From Desulfacinum hydrothermale DSM 13146 (lineage in GTDB: Bacteria > Desulfobacterota > Syntrophobacteria > Syntrophobacterales > DSM-9756), in contig NZ_FWXF01000004.1 of assembly GCF_900176285.1 (NCBI RefSeq), positions 62,001 to 126,000 on the forward strand: 64,000 nt of DNA, given 5' to 3'. Below, in pieces: positions 43,257 to 52,740 of this stretch. How positions within the stretch are numbered: position 1 is the stretch's first letter; each line of letters starts with the position of its first letter. The notes under the pieces were generated by a model. That model made no database searches, was not told the origin of the DNA, and saw only the letters and a list, made by a program, of their open reading frames with translations. A program made the position numbers and the translations under genes.

Positions 43257-43497
43257 CCTGGACGTGCGGAGCGTACCCCTTCAGACCGGCGACAAAAGCA
43301 TTTCGTGTTGCGGCCAGATCGCTTGGATTGCCCAGTCAGTTCACAGGGGCGGAAGGTCTCCTTTTACCGGGGTGAAGCCCCCTGGATGTGAAGGGAATGG
43401 AAATTTGGCGGCATCTTGAGCCGAAAAGCCATGGTGGGGCAGGCTTCCGCTGAAAATTGGAAATCGACCCGGCAAGTGAAGAGAAGAGGACAAGGTG

Positions 43498-45666
43498 ATG
43501 CAGCGCAGAACGATCCGGATGCTGTCTTTGCTGCTGGTTCTGGCCGTGCCGGCCGGGTGCACGTGGGATGCCTCCGCCCGTTACAGGCGCCTGGCTCAGA
43601 AGGCCGATCTCCTGGAGGCGCAGGGGGAATACGAAGCCGCATTGCGCCTGTGGGAAAAGGCCGTGGCCGTTCAGGAGGACACCGACGGATACCTTCGCAT
43701 GGCCAAGGTGGATCTGGTCTTGGGGAGGACGCAGCCGGCCCATGATGCCTTGCGGCGGGCCGTGGAGCTGGACCCCAAGGCCCTGGAGCCCTGGCGTCTT
43801 CTGTGCCGCCTGGACATCACCCGGGGGGACCTGTCGGCGGCTTGGAAGGCTTTGGAGACGCTCGCCCGGATGGGAAGGGATGCGGAGATTCAAGACCTCT
43901 ACGGCGATTACTGGCTGGCTTCGGGCCGGGTTCTGGAGGCGATGAAAGCTTATGAAGCGGCCCTGGAGGCGGAACCGGGCGATGTGGAGACGGCGTTGAA
44001 ACTGGCCGGCTGTTACGCCACGCTGGGCCGGGCGGACGATGGCGACCGCTTGGTGGAGCGTTTCCAAGGCGTGCTTTCCAAGCGCCCGGAACCCCACCTT
44101 CTCCTGGCGGACTACTGGCGGGTCCGGGGGATTCCCGAAAGGGGGGCCGCGGTCATGGAGGCCTTGGTGGCCCGATTTCCCGATCAGCCGTCGTATCAGA
44201 GGGCCTATGCCGAGTTCTTTCATTCCCTGGGGCGATGGGATCGGGCCGAAAGGATGCTTCGCCGGATCCTGGATGCCACCCCCTCCGATCGGAACGCTCG
44301 CAAGATGCTGGCGGAGGTGCTCATGGCCCGGGGGCGGTTGGAAGAGGCGTCCCTGGAGCTGGAGACCTTGAAGGAAGGCGGAAACCATGACCTGGAGTTC
44401 CTGCTCCTCAAGGGAAAGCTCCATCTGCTCAAAGGGGAGGCGGCGCCGGCCATGGCGTCCTTTCAAACGGCCGTGGACTGGGAACCCAATCTGCCTCTGG
44501 CCCATACCCTGTTGGGCCTTGCTTACCTCATGGCCGGCCACACCCACCTGGCCCTTCGTCACCTCATGCAGGCCCTGGTCCTGGACGTCCGCCAGGTGGA
44601 TGCGGAGCGGATCCTGGCAGCCGTCGACTACCGTCTGGGTGATCTGGACAAGGCCGAGGCCCATCTGATGCGGCTGGTGGAGCGGATGCCGGAAGACGTG
44701 CAAACGCGCCTTCTTCTGGGGGCTGTGTACCTGGACAAAGGGGACACGGCGAGGGCCTGGGAAGCCTTTCATATCGCCGAACTGCTGGCGCCCCGGAACC
44801 CGGCGGCGCTCTTCATGAAGGCGCTGGTTCTTCAAAAGGCCGGGAAAAAGGACCTGGCCCGGGAAACACTCCGTAAGGTGGTAACCGCATTTCCCCAAAA
44901 GGTGGACGCGTGGCTCCTCTACCGAGACCTTTCCCCTTTGTCGGGGGGAGTGGAACTTCGGGGGCTGTTGAGCCCTCTTCGCAAGTCGAGGCCCGAGGAT
45001 CCGTTTCTATCCTATATCGTCCGAGATTCCATGCAGGGCGGAGACTCGGCAAACCTGCCGCCGCTCTTTTCCGCCTGCCTGGAGGCCGTATCGGAGCAAG
45101 GGGAATCGTCGCAAAGCACATCGGCCGAAAGGCGGAAGATCCTCCGGCAGTGCATCCGATGGTTTCCCAAGGAAACCCTTTTGTACCGGGCCCTGGCGGA
45201 TCTGGAGCTTCGGGAGGGCCGGGAAGAGGAGGCCCTTCGGGCCCTGGAAAAGGCCATCAAGCGGAATCCTCAGGCGCCCGATCTGGCCAACAACCTGGCT
45301 TGGCTCCTGCTGGAACGGGCCGGAAACACCGACAAGGCACTGGCTCTGGCCCAGCTTGCCTATGAAGGACTCCCCGACGATCCCCGGGTCATGGACACCC
45401 TGGCCTGGGCCTACCACCAGAAGACCCTGCATGCCCGGGCCCTCTGGCTGCTGGACCAAGCGCTGGAAAAGCGCCCCGGGGATCCCCTGATCCTCTACCA
45501 TCTGGGCCTGGTCCACGCCGCCATGGGAGATATCGATTCCGCCCGCCGGCATCTGGAAAAAGCCCTTCGGGAAGGTCTGCCCAATCCCCACCGGCTGGAA
45601 GCGGAGGCCACCTTGTCCCAACTGACCCAACCGGACCCGGCCCAAGGGGTGCCCGGCGTGGAATGA
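43498..45666 (+). CDS. Large TPR-repeat lipoprotein
   Basis: 722 aa. An N-terminal signal ending VPAGC (MLSLLLVLAVPAGCTW) suggests lipidation at the Cys, though the lipobox is imperfect. The rest is a run of tetratricopeptide repeats (for example YEAALRLWEKAVAVQEDTDGYLRMAKVDLV and RHLMQALVLDVRQVDAERILAAVDYRLGDLDKAEAHL), about 15 units by eye. Exosortase loci carry a large TPR lipoprotein (PrsT) that this may correspond to, without sequence proof. ATG 43498 follows AGAGGACAAGG. About 240 bp separate it from the gene before it. It probably acts in assembly of an envelope or export complex. Confidence 0.75.
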   Translation: MQRRTIRMLSLLLVLAVPAGCTWDASARYRRLAQKADLLEAQGEYEAALRLWEKAVAVQEDTDGYLRMAKVDLVLGRTQPAHDALRRAVELDPKALEPWRLLCRLDITRGDLSAAWKALETLARMGRDAEIQDLYGDYWLASGRVLEAMKAYEAALEAEPGDVETALKLAGCYATLGRADDGDRLVERFQGVLSKRPEPHLLLADYWRVRGIPERGAAVMEALVARFPDQPSYQRAYAEFFHSLGRWDRAERMLRRILDATPSDRNARKMLAEVLMARGRLEEASLELETLKEGGNHDLEFLLLKGKLHLLKGEAAPAMASFQTAVDWEPNLPLAHTLLGLAYLMAGHTHLALRHLMQALVLDVRQVDAERILAAVDYRLGDLDKAEAHLMRLVERMPEDVQTRLLLGAVYLDKGDTARAWEAFHIAELLAPRNPAALFMKALVLQKAGKKDLARETLRKVVTAFPQKVDAWLLYRDLSPLSGGVELRGLLSPLRKSRPEDPFLSYIVRDSMQGGDSANLPPLFSACLEAVSEQGESSQSTSAERRKILRQCIRWFPKETLLYRALADLELREGREEEALRALEKAIKRNPQAPDLANNLAWLLLERAGNTDKALALAQLAYEGLPDDPRVMDTLAWAYHQKTLHARALWLLDQALEKRPGDPLILYHLGLVHAAMGDIDSARRHLEKALREGLPNPHRLEAEATLSQLTQPDPAQGVPGVE

Positions 45667-45699
45667 AGATTGGGATTATTATCCAAAGGGCAGATGCAA

Positions 45700-45747
45700 G
45701 GCCGGTCCCTAAAGGGATGACCACCCCGGGATGGAGGGGCCCCGGCC
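45700..45747 (+). other. Structured intergenic element
   Basis: GGCCGG (45700-45705) can pair with CCGGCC (45742-45747), enclosing two smaller hairpins (TCCCT/AGGGA and CCCC/GGGG). It lies between the TPR and beta-barrel genes. It could be an mRNA 3' structure or riboregulator; no known riboswitch is recognised. The rest of 45667-45944 holds nothing clear. Confidence 0.35.
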
Positions 45748-45944
45748 GATCACCAAAAGTGCTTGACCGGACGGATCATAGCTGCTAGCCACACACTGTA
45801 GAAAGGCTTCTTTTTAAGCATTTCGAGCGGTTGGCGAAAGGCACCTATTCCCAAACGGCCGCGGGCCGCTTGGGGCCGCCTTTCGGAGGCTTACGGAGGG
45901 CAAGCGGTGCGGATCGACCGGCTTTCGGTCCAAGGAAAGACCCC

Positions 45945-47969
45945 ATGATGGAACCTCAAGTCACCTGGCCCACAGACCGTTCCAAAACGGCAAGAAGGCG
46001 GGCGGAAAGGACGGCACCTGGGCCCTTGAGCTTCGCTGGCACCTGCGTTCTGGCATTGGCGGGAGTCCTTGCCTGCCTTCTCGGTCTGGCCGCGCCCGCA
46101 GCCGGCACCTCAACGCTTCGTCACGCCCTGTACGTCTCCGCGACGGAAACGCGCCTTCAAATCGAGACCCCGGTTTCCGATCCCGCCGTTCGCACGTCCT
46201 TTCTGGATTCGCCCCGGCGTTTTGTGGCGGAAGTATCCGTTTCCAACGGCCAGATGCCGGCACAGGATCGGATCATCCCCGTCCCTTCCGATCCCCGGGT
46301 CGCATCCATTGCCTTATCCCAAGGCGGCGACCATGTGCGCTACACCTTTCTTTTGAGAAAGGGAGCCAAGGTGCAATACCGGGTGCTAAAGGGCGCTTCG
46401 ATTGTCACCCTGGTGCTTCGGTCCGCCCCTTCCCAGGCCATCGTCACCCAACAAAGCGCCCGCAGGTCCCACAGTACAGGGCCCCGGCCGTCGGCCCCGT
46501 CGGGCCCTTCCCGTTTCCTGGACCCCGGACCTCAAGACGGCGGCCAAGACGCCCCTTCTTCCCCTCAAGCGGCCCAACAAGGGCGGGTGATCCTGGGGGG
46601 CGCCCCCATGGGAGCGGCGCTGGGCACCCCCGCAGGGAACGCGACAGATCACGAGAAGGCAACGGGTCCCCTTTCCAACGTGCGCCTGCGGGGATTTGTG
46701 GAAGCGACGGGCGCCCAGGACCTCAAGCGGGATCACCGCTTCGAACAGACCCGGACCTTCCGCAACCGGGTCCGGCTGGAAGCCAAGCTGCCTCTGGCCT
46801 CCCCCCCCGGAAAAACCCATTTTCTGGTCTCCGCGGAATCGGATCTTCTGTGGTTTGGGCCTCACCGGGACTGGAACGACCATGACGTCGATCTTTACGA
46901 AGCCTATCTCCACTGGGCGGAAGGGCCCTGGGAAGTGCGGGTGGGAAAGCAGATCGTCCGTTGGGGCAAGACGGATCAACTGAGCCCTGTGGACAACCTG
47001 AATCCCCAGGATCTCAGGCAATTCGTGGTGCCGACCCTGGAAGAGCGAAAAATCCCCACTTGGATGGCTCGCCTTCGCTTCTTCCATCGGTCCTTTTCAT
47101 TGGAAGCGGTGGCGATCCCCTTTTTCGAACCGGCCGATTTGGACTATTTCGGAACCGACTGGGCCATCTTCCGCCACACGCGGGAAGTCCTGGAAGAAGC
47201 GCCGCTTCCGCCTTTCCTTCGACATGCCGCCGCTTCCGTGGGAGTGGATGAAGACGAACCGCCCAAAACCTTCCGGAACACCCAGTGGGGCGTTCGCACC
47301 GGGATCACCGTGGGCGGCTGGGATCTGGCCGCAAGCTACCTCTACGGCTGGAATCCCATGCCGTTCGTGAAGAGCTTTCCCGTCAAAGGCATCCGTACGG
47401 ACGGTTCCTTCGATCCGGCGCAGATTCTTACCGCCGCCTCCCAGGCCACGTGGGCGGCAGAAGATGTGGCCGTGGGCTATCGCAGGACCCACACGGTGGG
47501 CCTGGAATGGGAAACGGTGCTGGGAAATTACGGGTTCCGCGGGGAGACAGCTTTCACCTCCCATGGGGTTTTTCTTACCTCCGATCTCACGTCCGTGACC
47601 CAACCCGTACTCTTTACCGTCATCGGGATCGACCGAACCTGGGCCGACGACTGGTATGCCAACCTGCAACTGGGCCACCAGGTGCTCTTGGACTACGGTA
47701 AGTCTGTTCTCTACTTCAAACGGCACAATGTGTCGGTGAACGGGGAAATCCGAAAGGACCTGTTTCGAGGCGACCTGGAAGCGCGCCTGCGGGCCATGGT
47801 CCTCCTCACCGACGGCGGAAGCTTCTGGAACCCTTCGCTCACAGTCCGACGTTTCGCCCCCCTTTCCATTACAACCGGCCTCAAGCTTTTCGCCGGCCCG
47901 TCCGATACCTTTTTTGGGACCTACAGCGATAACGACCAGGCGTACGTGACGGTCCGATACAACTATTAG
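45945..47969 (+). CDS. Outer-membrane beta-barrel protein with N-terminal AMIN-like domain
   Basis: 674 aa. A signal peptide (residues about 25-55, LSFAGTCVLALAGVLACLLGLA) is preceded by a positively charged 25-residue stretch. An AMIN-like domain at about 60-160 (LRHALYVSATETRLQIETP ... SPRRFVAEVSV) could bind peptidoglycan. A Pro/Ser-rich linker comes next. From about 225 on, amphipathic strands resemble the DUF1302 family of porin-like barrels that accompany RND exporters (VRVGKQIVRWGKTDQLSPVDNL, FSLEAVAIPFFEPADLDYF), ending in YVTVRYNY with a terminal aromatic residue typical of outer-membrane barrels. ATG 45945 has AAGGAAAG upstream. 32 bp before the RND gene. Confidence 0.75.
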   Translation: MMEPQVTWPTDRSKTARRRAERTAPGPLSFAGTCVLALAGVLACLLGLAAPAAGTSTLRHALYVSATETRLQIETPVSDPAVRTSFLDSPRRFVAEVSVSNGQMPAQDRIIPVPSDPRVASIALSQGGDHVRYTFLLRKGAKVQYRVLKGASIVTLVLRSAPSQAIVTQQSARRSHSTGPRPSAPSGPSRFLDPGPQDGGQDAPSSPQAAQQGRVILGGAPMGAALGTPAGNATDHEKATGPLSNVRLRGFVEATGAQDLKRDHRFEQTRTFRNRVRLEAKLPLASPPGKTHFLVSAESDLLWFGPHRDWNDHDVDLYEAYLHWAEGPWEVRVGKQIVRWGKTDQLSPVDNLNPQDLRQFVVPTLEERKIPTWMARLRFFHRSFSLEAVAIPFFEPADLDYFGTDWAIFRHTREVLEEAPLPPFLRHAAASVGVDEDEPPKTFRNTQWGVRTGITVGGWDLAASYLYGWNPMPFVKSFPVKGIRTDGSFDPAQILTAASQATWAAEDVAVGYRRTHTVGLEWETVLGNYGFRGETAFTSHGVFLTSDLTSVTQPVLFTVIGIDRTWADDWYANLQLGHQVLLDYGKSVLYFKRHNVSVNGEIRKDLFRGDLEARLRAMVLLTDGGSFWNPSLTVRRFAPLSITTGLKLFAGPSDTFFGTYSDNDQAYVTVRYNY

Positions 47970-48001
47970 CTGAGAAGATGGTACCGGAGGAGCCAAGCGA
48001 C

Positions 48002-50335
48002 ATGGCCTTCAGTGACCGCGTTTCCCAATTTGTCACCGACCACCCCAAGACTTGCTTGACTTTTTCATTGGTGGTCGCTCTCTGCTTCGGACTCTTTTCA
48101 CCCCTTGTCCCCGTGGAAAGCAACGTGGACTATCTCACAATCGAGGACCACCCGGACACTCGCTATTATGAGGAATTTAAACAGCAGTTTGGAAACGATG
48201 AGTTCTTTGTGATAGCTCTCGAAGCGGACAATCTTTTTACAGAACAAAAACTGCGTACGATCAAAGATGTGACGGAACGATTGGAGAACCTGGAAGGTGT
48301 CCGTCAAGTGATTAGTCTGGCTAACGCGATGGATGCGGCGGGCAGCGATGATGTCGTTACCATAGCTCCTTTTCTCGAACATATTCCTCGAGACGAGCCT
48401 TCCCTTCAAAGACTGAAACGGCAAATCCAGACTCACCCTGTTTACGCAAAGCAGCTCATCTCCTCCGATGGCCGCGTCGCAGCCATCATGGTTTTCCCCG
48501 AAATAAAAGAGAATGATCCGGCATTCCGCCTCAGGCTGATCGACGCCACCAAAGACGTTCTCCAAAGTTTTGGATTTTCTGCGGGCTCTTACCATATGGT
48601 TGGCTGGACTGTTGTGAATGTTGCCCTCAGTACCTACATGAATAGGGACTTACGCATTTTTATACCCATAAGCTACTTGGTAATTTCGCTCATGCTTTAT
48701 TTTTGCTTTTCTTCACTTCGTATCACCTTGATCGGGATTGTAAATATTCTTCTTTGTCTTGCAAGTACTTTGGGATTTTTCGTTATCTACAATATGCGCT
48801 TGAATAACGTTACTGCCATTGTTCCGCCATTAATCATGGCCTTGTCCCTATCGGACACAATTCATTTTTTTTCAGCAGTTCTGGGACGTTCGGATCCGAG
48901 TGGATCCTTTCGCAACAATCGTCACATGCGGACTGCGCTTACGGACATATTCATCCCATGTTTTTTGACTACGCTGACCACATTCGCCGGATTCTTATCC
49001 CTGGCGACGAGTAAGATGCCCCCGATACGCGACTTCGCGTGGGCCGCCTGCACCGGCATCGCCTTTGAGTTCTTCTACTTCCTGTTTTTTGTGCCATCTG
49101 CTCTTCTTTTGTTGGGTCCACAGGTCGTCCAGCTCGGACGGGTCGGTGTGTGGTTCGACAATCTTTTGGAATGGGCAAGTCATTTTTTAATGAAATACAA
49201 AAAACGATTGACTTGGGTCTGTCTATCGGTCATTGGCGTAGGCATATTCTTGTCGCTCCAAATCCGCGTCAACACGAACATCGTGTCCAATTTCTTGCCC
49301 TCTGACCCGGTCAGACGTTCGCTGAATTTTGTGGAAGCCAAACTGTGCGGTGTCGGGACTTTGGACTTGGTAGTGACAAGCGATAAGCCTGGAACACTGA
49401 TCGATGTTCAGAATTTGGAATATATGGATTCACTTTCCATGAAGCTTCGGCGGATGGACTCCATAGACAAAGTCGTTTCCATAGTGGACCTCCTCAAAGA
49501 CACTCACAAAGCCATGAACAGCGAAGACATGGCTTTTTATACATTGCCTCCCTCCAGAGAACTCGCCGCCCAATACCTGCTTCTTTTCGATCCCGAGGAT
49601 TTAGACGACTTTCTAAACGATTCTCGGGACAAGGCGAGAATCTCAATATTTCTTAATGAACACGACTCTTCCTCGCAGAAGAAGCTGATCCAGGACATTC
49701 GTGCAATCGCCGCGTCAACGATTCCAGAAGGGTTGAAGGTTCGCCTCACAGGAAGAGTTCTGCAAGAAGTAAATAATATTGACGAACTGGTGAACGGCCA
49801 AATTCAAAGTCTGGCGCTTGCCTTTTTGATGATCTGGATGATACTTTTGATGACCTATCGCTCTTTATTTTATTTATGGGTCTCGGCATTAGCCAATCTG
49901 TTTCCAGTCGCCATTAATTTCGCCTTGATGAGGCTTCTGGGTATTCCTCTGAACACTGGGACAGCTCTCATTGTAGTGGTTGGTATCGGTATAGCAGTGG
50001 ATGGCACTATACATATGCTATCTCATTACCGAATGAAAATATCCGAGGGAGTGACACGTCAAGATTCCATTATTTCGGCCGTTACACATAAATCGTATGC
50101 CCTTGCTCTGTCGGCCTTCATCCTGATGATCGGTTTTGGTGTGCTGCTCACGAGCCGCTTTGTGCCCACGATCCAGTTCGGGGCACTCAGCGCCGCGATC
50201 ATGTTTACGGCTCTTATCGGGGACGTCGTCTTCTTGCCATCACTCATCCTTTCACTTTCGGGGAGCCGCCGCAACATCGTTGAGGCACGAGCAGGGGTGG
50301 GGCTTGGAAAAGCCGGAGAGGAGTCCATACCATGA
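48002..50335 (+). CDS. RND/MMPL-family exporter 1
   Basis: 777 aa, about 12 membrane helices in two halves of six, each with a large periplasmic loop. Asp residues lie in the fourth helix of each half (LIMALSLSDTIHFF and VGIGIAVDGTIHML), the proton-relay position of RND pumps. The sequence begins with the loop EDHPDTRYYEEFKQQFGNDEFFVIAL, shared almost word for word with the second exporter at 55991. Codon use is visibly richer in A and T than in neighbouring genes. ATG 48002 follows GGAGGAG. Likely exports a lipid or other hydrophobic substrate with the barrel protein; substrate unknown. Overlaps the next gene by ATGA. Confidence 0.85.
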   Translation: MAFSDRVSQFVTDHPKTCLTFSLVVALCFGLFSPLVPVESNVDYLTIEDHPDTRYYEEFKQQFGNDEFFVIALEADNLFTEQKLRTIKDVTERLENLEGVRQVISLANAMDAAGSDDVVTIAPFLEHIPRDEPSLQRLKRQIQTHPVYAKQLISSDGRVAAIMVFPEIKENDPAFRLRLIDATKDVLQSFGFSAGSYHMVGWTVVNVALSTYMNRDLRIFIPISYLVISLMLYFCFSSLRITLIGIVNILLCLASTLGFFVIYNMRLNNVTAIVPPLIMALSLSDTIHFFSAVLGRSDPSGSFRNNRHMRTALTDIFIPCFLTTLTTFAGFLSLATSKMPPIRDFAWAACTGIAFEFFYFLFFVPSALLLLGPQVVQLGRVGVWFDNLLEWASHFLMKYKKRLTWVCLSVIGVGIFLSLQIRVNTNIVSNFLPSDPVRRSLNFVEAKLCGVGTLDLVVTSDKPGTLIDVQNLEYMDSLSMKLRRMDSIDKVVSIVDLLKDTHKAMNSEDMAFYTLPPSRELAAQYLLLFDPEDLDDFLNDSRDKARISIFLNEHDSSSQKKLIQDIRAIAASTIPEGLKVRLTGRVLQEVNNIDELVNGQIQSLALAFLMIWMILLMTYRSLFYLWVSALANLFPVAINFALMRLLGIPLNTGTALIVVVGIGIAVDGTIHMLSHYRMKISEGVTRQDSIISAVTHKSYALALSAFILMIGFGVLLTSRFVPTIQFGALSAAIMFTALIGDVVFLPSLILSLSGSRRNIVEARAGVGLGKAGEESIP

Positions 50336-51924
50336 AAGAGGAAGCGATCCGCAAGTTCCGAGATGCTCTTGGCCCCGAGGACTTTCTGGACTCTTCGCAG
50401 GCATTGGAACGCTACCTTCGATCAACGATTCCCGTCCATCGCCGCATCGCGGCTGTCGCACGGCCTCGATCCGTTGATCAAGTCCGCGCCGTTGTTGCCA
50501 TCGCCGCCCAACATAAGATTCCTTTGTACCCGATCAGTACCGGCAAAAACTGGGGGTACGGCAGCGCCAATCCAGTTCGCGACGATAATCTCATCGTGGA
50601 TCTTTCCCAAATGAACCGGATCATCGAGGTGAATTCCACCCTGGCTTACGCGGTCATAGAACCCGGAGTCACCCAGGCGAAGCTCTATCGATATCTGGAG
50701 GAGCATGGCACCGGCCTCATGATGGATCCTACCGGATCGGGGCCGCAGTGCAGCGTTCTCGGCAACGCCCTGGAGCGCGGTTATGGTATCACTCCTTATG
50801 GGGATCATTTCGCCAGCATTTGCGGCCTCGAGGTGGTTTTAGCCAACGGGGAGGTGCTGAGAACCGGCTTTACCCACTACCCCCAAGCGAGATCTTCCTA
50901 CGTCTACAAATACGGTATCGGACCTTATCTCGACGGCATTTTTACCCAATCAAATTACGGGATCGTGACCAAGATGGGCCTGTGGCTGATGCCCAAACCC
51001 CAACATACAGAGGTCTTTTATTTCTTCGCTCAAAATGAATCCGACCTGCCCGGTCTGATCAACGCCGTGCGATCCTTGCTCCTCTCTGGCACCGTGAGGA
51101 GCGCGATCAATTTGGTTCATAGGGATCGAGCTCTGACCATGACGGACCAGTATCCGTGGACGGCAATGCGGTACGCTCAGCCATTGCATGAGGGCGTGGC
51201 AAGACGCCTGGCCAAGAAACGCAATATCTTCACTTGGAACGGTGTTGGTGCCGTCTATGGCACGAGGCAGCAAGTAAAAGCAAGTAAAAAGGTGATTAAA
51301 GCACTCCTCAAGGGCAAGGTGGATCGGATTCAATTTGTAAGTGACCAACATATCAGATTCCTCGACGTCATCCTTGATCTGTTCGGACAACGCCTCCCCT
51401 TCGGTCTCAGTAAAAAAATCTCTTTGTTGAAACAGTCTTTCGGCATACTCAAGGGAAAACCTGCCGAAGTGTCCCTCAAAACACCTTATTGGCGGGCACA
51501 CCAGTCGCCTCCCCAATGCGATCTCGATCCCGCCAGGGACAACTGCGGATTGATTTGGCTGGCACCCGTCATTCCAATGCAAGCCGAAGATGTGAAATTA
51601 TTTGTCAACCTTGTGCGTCGTATCGTGGCGCACTACCGCTTCGAGACATGTCTCACCTTTACGGCGGTTAATCCCAGGGCCTTGGACTGTAGCCTCCCCA
51701 TACTCTACGACAAATCCGACCCGGAAGAGATCTCCCGGGCCGAGGCATGCTACGAGCATCTGCTGAAGGAATGCATGGCGTCAGGATACATACCCTATCG
51801 CACAGGCATCCAATCCATGAAAAACTTGGTTTCGCCTGAAGACCATTACTGGCGTGTTGTGCACGCACTGAAGAAAGCTTTAGATCCAGATGGCATCATT
51901 GCGCCCGGACGATACAATGTCTAA
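50332..51924 (+). CDS. 4-cresol dehydrogenase/vanillyl-alcohol oxidase-like flavoprotein
   Basis: 530 aa. PCMH-type FAD domain at about residues 40-215: PISTGKNWGYGSANPVRDDN, VIEPGVTQAKLYRYL, GNALERGYGITPYGDHF, CGLEVVLANGEVLRTG and GPYLDGIFTQSNYGIVTKMG match the flavoprotein of 4-cresol dehydrogenase closely as I recall it. The C-terminal domain ends FTAVNPRALDCSLPI ... DGIIAPGRYNV. It oxidises a para-substituted phenol or alcohol, passing electrons to a cytochrome or to oxygen. No cytochrome partner gene is seen. The start overlaps the exporter stop, so the two are coupled, suggesting that its substrate or product is what the exporter moves. Confidence 0.85.
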   Translation: MKEEAIRKFRDALGPEDFLDSSQALERYLRSTIPVHRRIAAVARPRSVDQVRAVVAIAAQHKIPLYPISTGKNWGYGSANPVRDDNLIVDLSQMNRIIEVNSTLAYAVIEPGVTQAKLYRYLEEHGTGLMMDPTGSGPQCSVLGNALERGYGITPYGDHFASICGLEVVLANGEVLRTGFTHYPQARSSYVYKYGIGPYLDGIFTQSNYGIVTKMGLWLMPKPQHTEVFYFFAQNESDLPGLINAVRSLLLSGTVRSAINLVHRDRALTMTDQYPWTAMRYAQPLHEGVARRLAKKRNIFTWNGVGAVYGTRQQVKASKKVIKALLKGKVDRIQFVSDQHIRFLDVILDLFGQRLPFGLSKKISLLKQSFGILKGKPAEVSLKTPYWRAHQSPPQCDLDPARDNCGLIWLAPVIPMQAEDVKLFVNLVRRIVAHYRFETCLTFTAVNPRALDCSLPILYDKSDPEEISRAEACYEHLLKECMASGYIPYRTGIQSMKNLVSPEDHYWRVVHALKKALDPDGIIAPGRYNV

Positions 51925-52613
51925 AACACGAAGGGACGCGATGTATTTTTAGATCCAAAATGCTGGACCGCAAGCCACGAGACAGGAATCAGAAAGCGTC
52001 GCGTCAGTATCCCCACGCTCAGCCACATAGTGGCAAACCACAGGGGCAAACCGAGAATAACGGGCTGAGGATACCACCAACGGCCAGTGAACACTCCGAA
52101 CAATTCCACCGTTAGCCCCAACAGTAGGCTGTAGCTTGCGTAAACGAGATCCTTCCGTTCGTGAAAACATAGTAAAAGTAGAGCTGTTGTGGCTGTCGAG
52201 GCGACGGTCAGCAGCCTGGCATCGGCGCTGAAAAAGCTGAAAGCGATACCAGTGAGCACAAAACAGATCAGCGCTTTCCTCAACTCACCCGCCCGGTTCG
52301 AAGTCCTGCCGTCGGCAAAACGCTTGATGTTTAAGGCATAAAATCCCCACATCAAAGGTTCATAGTATGGCATTCCGAAAAAATCTGGGCTCTTGAAAGC
52401 AAAAGCCCCTGATTTCAGTACCATGTAATTTTGACCGATAATAAAAAGTGAGGCCACAACAAACATCGCCTTTTCCATGGCATCTATTGGGCGAAAAAAG
52501 GCCCACCAACAAAGAGGTAGCACGAAAGCCGTGAGAGCATTGTGGGGTATCAAGGCGATGATGGCTAAACTGAGAAACACGGAAAGAACACAGATCAGCT
52601 TAATTCTCAACAT
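51921..52613 (-). CDS. Unrecognised integral membrane protein
   Basis: 230 aa with about seven hydrophobic segments. Conserved-looking pieces are PYYEPLMWGFYALNIKRFADG, GVFTGRWWYPQPVILGLPLWFATMW and LLGLTVELFGVF, with Glu, Arg and Trp residues within membrane parts, suggesting an enzyme or transporter acting on a lipid. I cannot assign a family. The gene converges with the flavoprotein gene (overlap of four bases at the ends). ATG at 52613 has GAGGGG very near (two-base spacing). AT-rich codon use like the other genes of this stretch. Confidence 0.65.
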   Translation of the reverse strand: MLRIKLICVLSVFLSLAIIALIPHNALTAFVLPLCWWAFFRPIDAMEKAMFVVASLFIIGQNYMVLKSGAFAFKSPDFFGMPYYEPLMWGFYALNIKRFADGRTSNRAGELRKALICFVLTGIAFSFFSADARLLTVASTATTALLLLCFHERKDLVYASYSLLLGLTVELFGVFTGRWWYPQPVILGLPLWFATMWLSVGILTRRFLIPVSWLAVQHFGSKNTSRPFVF

Positions 52614-52646
52614 ATCCCCTCAACGGATGAAACTGGCTCCATCGCC

Positions 52647-52680
52647 AAAAAATTTTGGGGTGAGTTACACCCACCCCAAA
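52647..52680 (-). terminator. Intrinsic terminator of the PEP-CTERM gene
   Basis: On the minus strand TTTGGGGTG pairs with CACCCCAAA (9 bp, 9-base loop), followed by ATTTTTT. It lies about 60 bp after the PEP-CTERM stop. Confidence 0.85.
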
Positions 52681-52740
52681 TCCCTCATCTCTAATTGCCC
52701 AATTAATTGGTTGGAATCCCTCAACCGAGGGATCGCCGCA

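Noticed and set aside
43257-43497. Sigma-54 promoter before the TPR lipoprotein gene (TTGGCGGCATCTTGAGC)
   Set aside because: The spacing between GG and GC is 11, not 10.
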